Assembly (NCBI GenBank): GCA_963422465.1
Contig: OY730175.1
Span: 1,240,001-1,304,000, forward strand
Length of the DNA: 64,000 nucleotides
Direction: 5' to 3'
Origin: Lichina pygmaea
Lineage: Eukaryota; Ascomycota; Lichinomycetes; Lichinales; Lichinaceae
Part shown: positions 59,293 through 64,000 of the stretch, piece by piece
Position numbering within the stretch: position 1 is the stretch's first letter
How the letters are laid out: each line of letters starts with the position of its first letter
Program-made: the position numbers and the translations under genes
The notes under the pieces: generated by a model
Told to the model about the DNA's origin: nothing
What the model saw: the letters and a program-made list of their open reading frames with translations, nothing else
Database searches by the model: none

Positions 59293-60854
59293 GTGGTGTG
59301 TATCCCATGCTGTGCTATTCCATGCTATCCCCTATCCCTTGCTATCCGATGGTGAGCCCTGCTAAGCTCTGCTATCCCATGCCCTATCACGATATAGTAT
59401 TCCCCCCCCTCCTTTTTTCTTGTTTCAAAAGAAACAACAAAGATCGTTCTTTCTTCGTTCCTTTTTGGATCAAATGAAGCTACTATACATCAACTCCATG
59501 AACCATAGCACCAGTATCAACAACTCTTCTTCTTCTTCTTCCTCTGGTCACCTTCTTCTCTTGTCCTTAGTCGTCATACAGTACACTACCTGCCCCAGTG
59601 TCATACAGTCCTTTACACACCAAAGGACTTACTGTAATCACTATTCTCGTAGTCCTGCTCACCTGTCGTTTTTCTTGGCTACAGAGGCTGCTTTACATTA
59701 GTTTCTCTCGATCCACTCAAAGTAAGTTATTAGTCTCTCTCGATCCACTCAAAGTAAGTTATCAGTCAGTCCTTGACCTACATCACCCTAATCAGTCACT
59801 TCTTAACGCCATCTATGACTGCGTCTCCTTCCCTCACACCCTTGCCTCCATGCTCTTGGCTCCATGCTCTTGGCTCATATTCTTGCCTCGCGCCTCTCTC
59901 TCTCCGTCGTTCGTGCTCGGCATGTTCGCACGTTTCCCTTGGCCCCCGGTGCTTAGCTACGGCTACGATTATGGCTATGGTAGTCTTGTCGAGATATCCT
60001 CGGGTGGACGGATGAGCAGATGGATGAATAGATGGATGGACAGAGACAGATAGACAGACGGACAGACAGACCGATGAAGCATCTGATAAACAGACTCCTA
60101 AATTCAACCAGACATGTTCACAAACAACCTCAGACAGTCCGATGGACGGCTGACCGCACCAATATATGATGACCACATTCACACGTACATGACACAGATG
60201 GATGTATGTCTGATAAACAGAAGGAGGTGCAAGACATCACCAACGCAATCCTATTGACCCAGCCTTCCTACATCCTCCTACGTCGGTTTTCCCAAGGAAT
60301 GACTTGACCCCAGAAGTGTCGACCGAGCACGGAACACCGAGCATCGAACAACAGCTCGGCGACAGCGGGAGGGGTGGTTGTTCTTTTTCAGCTGGGTATA
60401 GGTAATATGTCGAGCAGGATGGAAATGTGCGTGTACTATGTACAGCCCTAGTGATTCGGTTGGAAGGTGCCCTGTCATTGGCGCTGTCGCTGAGATGGGA
60501 CGCTGTGCTCTCCTGTAGAGAGGATCGTGCTGTACTTCTTGGGCGCTGGACTGTTCATGGTTATCTACGTATCTACCGCTTGTGCATGAGGGGATGGGGA
60601 AGAAAGAAGGAAGGAAGGAAGGAAGGAAGAATGAATCACGAGGGATATCCATGCTGTTATATAAGACGAGCAAGAAACCATCCATCATCCGTGCGCAATG
60701 CTGCACGGTCCCCCTTTCCCTTTGCCTCTTGTTAGGAGCACGCTGCCGGAGAATCCTGAGAGATACCGTATGCATTCAACAGATGAAAGAACGAAAGGAA
60801 TCTAGGTTGGATAAGCTCACAGAAGGTGAAGAGACAAAGACAGAACGGTCGACG
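59293..60854. other. Intergenic, SRP101 to Mpv17 gene (tail to tail)
   Basis: 1.56 kb with no supported gene. It holds a 32-bp direct repeat in tandem (59700-59763), a 16-bp duplication CCATGCTCTTGGCT at about 59847-59877, GACA/GATG tetranucleotide DNA (60010-60075) and (GGAA)n at 60601-60630. Confidence 0.5.
59700..59763. repeat. 32-bp tandem duplication
   Basis: AGT(T/C)TCTCTCGATCC continuing through ACTCAAAGTAAGTTAT occurs twice head to tail, 32 bp apart, with one or two mismatches. Confidence 0.9.
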
Positions 60855-62048
60855 CTACTTTGAGGCGGTCATGAGGCTCAGATAGACACCCCATCCCAGC
60901 CCGACGAGCGAGCCGACGACGATGCGCTGGTGCACCGGCACGACGGTGAAGTTGAGGAGCGAGACCAAGGGCCATAGCTTCAACCCGGCTTTTACGAGAG
61001 GCCAAAAGTCCTGGAGTCGTGTTCGTTAGAAGGGGGTCGAGCTTGATGGTTGGGTTGAAACAGGGGAAGGAGGAAGAAATGGATGTGGGAAGCTCAGGAG
61101 GGAAACAAGAGTTGCAGCTTTGTAAATATTGACACCGGAGGATGAAAGGAATGGAAAGAACGATGCTGTATCCACCTTCTGCACGGTCCCGTATATCTCC
61201 GCCTGCGTCTGGCCCCTGAAGTAGCTCATCGCGGCGATGTACGCGACGGTGTTGAGAGCCGCACCTAAAGACTGATCTAGGGCCCACTTGACCATGGTAT
61301 TCCGCAGGTTGATCTTCGTCTGTGGCCCTACGTCGTGGTCGTCTTGTTTTCGCAGATGCTCTGCTTCTTGCACCTTCACTTTGGGCTCCGCAGGCTCGGC
61401 CACGGAGACCTTTCCGTTGGCGGCATGGACGCGACGATCCGAACCGTCGACGCGTGAGTACGCGGGATACGTACGCTCGAGATAGTCTTGCCAGAAAAAG
61501 TTCGGAGGCGTGCTGACCAGCGTGAACAGGACAAAGTGAAAGAGCGACGTTAGGTTTATCCGGATAGACGTCTGATGGAAAGTATCCCGGAGGGAGTGAG
61601 TGGGGAAATGTCAGCGGTGATGTTGCCGGGGATGTAGTTTCAAGGAGAGCAAAGCATCGCGATACAAGACTCGACCCGGACAGAGATTGCCAGCGAAGGA
61701 AGACGACAGAGTACCAGAAAATCACTGAAATGCTTCAATCCCGTAGCAACGAAAGCACAAGCTTGGATGATACATCCAAGGGTGGACTACCAACGACGTA
61801 GGCGGAACGCCCGTGACAAGTTCATCAGATCCATGACAGGCGTGACCTTGGGGGAAAATTTACAGCACCGACAGACGGAACATCGAAAGAAACCCCGCCG
61901 AAGCTGCAAGCAGCTCCAATAAAGGCAAGAAGCAAAGCAGGAGAAGACGTACATCCATCTGATAAGCCGACAATATCTGCGCCAGCAAATTACTCGCCGC
62001 GTTGAGAGTCGCGGCCTGAAGAGTAGCTGTGGCCATAGGTGACGGCAT
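60855..62048 (-). CDS. Mpv17/PMP22 family membrane protein
   Basis: Three minus-strand exons (61953-62048, 61176-61571, 60855-61010) give 215 aa. The N-terminus MPSPMATATLQAATLNAAS is typical of the fungal branch; a second ATG lies 12 bp inside. Hydrophobic segments are separated by a charged loop (KVSVAEPAEPKVKVQEAEHL). STPPNFFWQDYLE and the family signature near the end, DFWPLVKAGLKLWP then NFTVVPVHQRI and GWGVYLSLM, identify it. Members sit in the inner mitochondrial membrane (Sym1/Mpv17) or peroxisomal membrane (PMP22) and form small channels. The targeting of this one is not decidable from sequence; the divergent N-terminus points to the PMP22/uncharacterised branch rather than Sym1. Confidence 0.88.
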
Positions 62049-63368
62049 CGTCCCTGCTCTTGCTAGTGCGTTGCTTGGACCGCCCTTGCTTGGTGTTTCT
62101 TCTGCTGCTCCTTTCTCCTGTTCTTTCTCCTCCTCAATATTCGTAGCTCGAAAGCTAGTCCAAGAAAACAAGGCCCGACACTCGCCCCCGCACGGCACCC
62201 CGCCGCGGTGTAAACAGGTTGGTCTATGCAACGATATAGAACATTCCACAGGTTGGCCAAGCACAGCCAAAGCCGTTCCTTCTTGGCTCTTCTCCTGGTA
62301 TCTCTCAGTATCGTGGTCCGTGCTAAAGAAAGACCCAGGCCAGTTCAAGACAGACAGCCACCCTATCGAGACAAACAGCAACTATATCAGGCCACAGCAG
62401 TTGATGCACAAACCATCAATCCAACGAGAATGACAACAGTCCGGTCCCTTTGCTCCGAAGCACAAAAGAGATGTTGCGTTCCTGGTATGGAACTACTTTA
62501 GGAAAGGGAGAAGAACGCTCTCATAGAACGATGAAGAAAAGACGAAGCATGGCTATGACGAGGCGCGAACCAGATGTTAGGATACGGTACGATACGGTAC
62601 GGTAGGTAAGAAAATGAGAGGAGAGAAGAGGGAGATGGATGTCCCTCGGCGCGCACTTACTGGGCGCAGCGAAGACTCTTGAGGACGATCAAAGTTGCTC
62701 TGGAGAGGTGGGAACAAGCGCGCGTTTTCAGACGATTCTGATCGTGACGCGTAGGAACTTGGACGTAGAGTACGTAAGAACAGAAATAGATGTCGGAAGT
62801 ACTGTACGTAGACCGATAACGTGGGCAAAACAAACCCAACTCAAGATTATCCCTTTCGGTTTTGGACAACCAAGGCGGCGAGTTTCAAGTTACTGCTGCG
62901 TGGGCAGTACCGTTTCAGACAATGATAGGTCGTCTTTACTGTAGCGTCACGCTACAGCAACTACAATACGTACTGTACATAGGGATGCCTCTACAGATGC
63001 TTCCCGAGTGTGCCAGAATGTCTCGGTGGGACCGAGATCGTCGAAGCTCAGAAGATGCTACAGTATCCATCGCTCTTGAGCGTCCTCACGAGGTGTTGAG
63101 GAGCATTTGAACTGGCCTTTGAGCTGACGATAACGCTTGCATGTGTGCTTTTCAAGGCCTTCTGGCTGACCGAAAGCAGTATCTCAGGAGCAGTACCTCA
63201 GGGGACCACCGACCCCGTATGAATAGCTTTGAAAGGAAGCATCGGGCAAGGACTGTTTTCTCTATGGTCCGGTTGACGGCTTGAGAAACTAGTATACACA
63301 GGATTCCGACGCCGATACGGTACCGTGCGATGCCGAGACTGGTGAGAGCAGCGAAAGAGCGTCTGTGC
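62049..63368. other. Intergenic, Mpv17 promoter to ATP7 3' end
   Basis: 1.3 kb with no supported gene. GATACGGTACGATACGGTACGG-type symmetric DNA stands at 62580-62602, and more GTAC words at 62765-62815 and 62965-62985. Confidence 0.5.
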
Positions 63369-64000
63369 TCATGCGACCGATAGATCGCCAAACGTCTCCT
63401 AAACCGCAGACAGTTAGAGCACGGCCTGACAGGACCCGTAGAGACGAGACGCACCCTGTATCCTGGAGGCATCCATCGACCGTTGGCGACCATCTGCTCC
63501 GTCTTCTTCTCGATCTCTGGAGCGGCTTTCATCATATCGTCCTAGCGCAGTCGTGTCAACAGAGCTTTCCTCAAACGCCTGTAGTTCCACGGCGTCGTCA
63601 TCCAACCAGCACATACCAGAGTGAGGTCCTCCCAAGGTCTCGCGTCCTCGATGTTGCGGAGCGTCTTCTCGAGGTCCTTGAGCTCGACGCCGACCTTCTC
63701 CTTGGTCTGTTCGGCGTCCTTGACGGCCTGGACCTCGAACGCCTCGATGGCGCGCACCTGGCGCTCGACGTCGTACGTCTTGGGCTTGAACGTCTTGAAG
63801 TGGTTCTCAATCTCGTTGACGACACCCTGCTCCTTGAGCAGCGACCGGTACTTCTGGAAGTCGATCTCCTGCGGCTGCTCCGACAGCAGCTGCAGGCGTC
63901 GGCGCGCGTCGTCGTTGCGCTTCTTGAACGCTTGCAGGGCCGCGGCCGTCTGCCCCCGGAGCCCCAGGGAGCTGCCGATCTTGGCCCAGTCGACCTTCAG
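63369..64000 (-). CDS. ATP7: Mitochondrial ATP synthase subunit d (partial, 5' end outside)
   Basis: Three minus-strand exons are visible (63617 to beyond 64000, 63455-63541, 63369-63398), giving the last 166 residues; the family has about 174, so only the extreme N-terminus is missing. Landmarks: [17 protein letters not shown] at the edge, [58 protein letters not shown], then GRWMPPGYR and ETFGDLSVA at the end. Subunit d is part of the peripheral stalk that holds the F1 head against the membrane rotor. The last exon is only 30 bp and was chosen because it restores the family's C-terminus. Confidence 0.94.

Overview
The window reads as nuclear DNA of a filamentous ascomycete (Pezizomycotina, probably Sordariomycetes; the species was not recognised). 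The signs are GC-rich, codon-biased genes split by short GT-AG introns (mostly 50-130 bp); a fused arginine-biosynthesis gene of ARG5,6 type; fungal-only families (DUF4246, the HeLo-like N-domain of fungal NLR proteins, GH76 wall mannosidases, fungal-type bZIP); and a gag-like LINE ORF1 with three CCHC knuckles. Gene models were assembled by hand. For most models the exon lengths sum to a whole number of codons, and the joined protein matches a family whose landmarks I know.

Layout. 0.3-8.4 kb: a type II membrane SGNH-like protein, an MFS transporter and a second type II membrane protein, all on +. 8.4-14.9 kb: gene-poor DNA. 14.9-19.1 kb: a 1338-aa F-box/UBA protein. 19-21.3 kb: satellite-rich spacer. 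21.3-27.1 kb: a five-exon SDR (-), a glutamine-synthetase-fold ligase (+) and a dienelactone hydrolase (+). 27.7-29 kb: relic of an NLR-type gene (HeLo-like domain plus ankyrin). 30.9-33 kb: a DUF4246 gene carrying a 4-bp duplication that shifts its frame. 34.2 kb: tRNA-Lys(UUU). 35.9-37.4 kb: SET-domain protein. 37.65-37.85 kb: a 200-N gap. 38.2-41.6 kb: arsenite methyltransferase and a bZIP factor (both -). 43.4-44.8 kb: intact LINE-type ORF1 (-). 45.3-48.4 kb: ARG5,6 (-). 49.6-50.3 kb: SNC1-type v-SNARE (-). 51.9-53.7 kb: GH76 wall mannosidase (+). 55.4-59.3 kb: YIF1 (-) and SRP receptor alpha (+), divergent. 60.9-62.0 kb: Mpv17/PMP22 protein (-). 63.4-64 kb: ATP synthase subunit d (-), cut by the window edge.

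Function. The right half is mostly core housekeeping: arginine synthesis, ER targeting, ER-Golgi and Golgi-plasma membrane traffic, cell wall, mitochondrial ATP synthase. The left and middle parts are more accessory: transporter, catabolic enzymes, arsenic methylation, NLR relic, DUF4246 and a retroelement ORF.

Intergenic DNA is dominated by palindromic GTAC/TACGTA/TACGGAGTAC-like words forming islands that stop at gene borders, together with micro- and minisatellites. No CRISPR array, rRNA operon or operon-like structure was seen. I found no clear wholly new system. The points most worth a second look are the GTAC islands, a ladder of in-frame splice donors in the arsenite methyltransferase gene, the SDR/GS-like/hydrolase trio, the solitary LINE ORF1, and a two-copy dispersed repeat.
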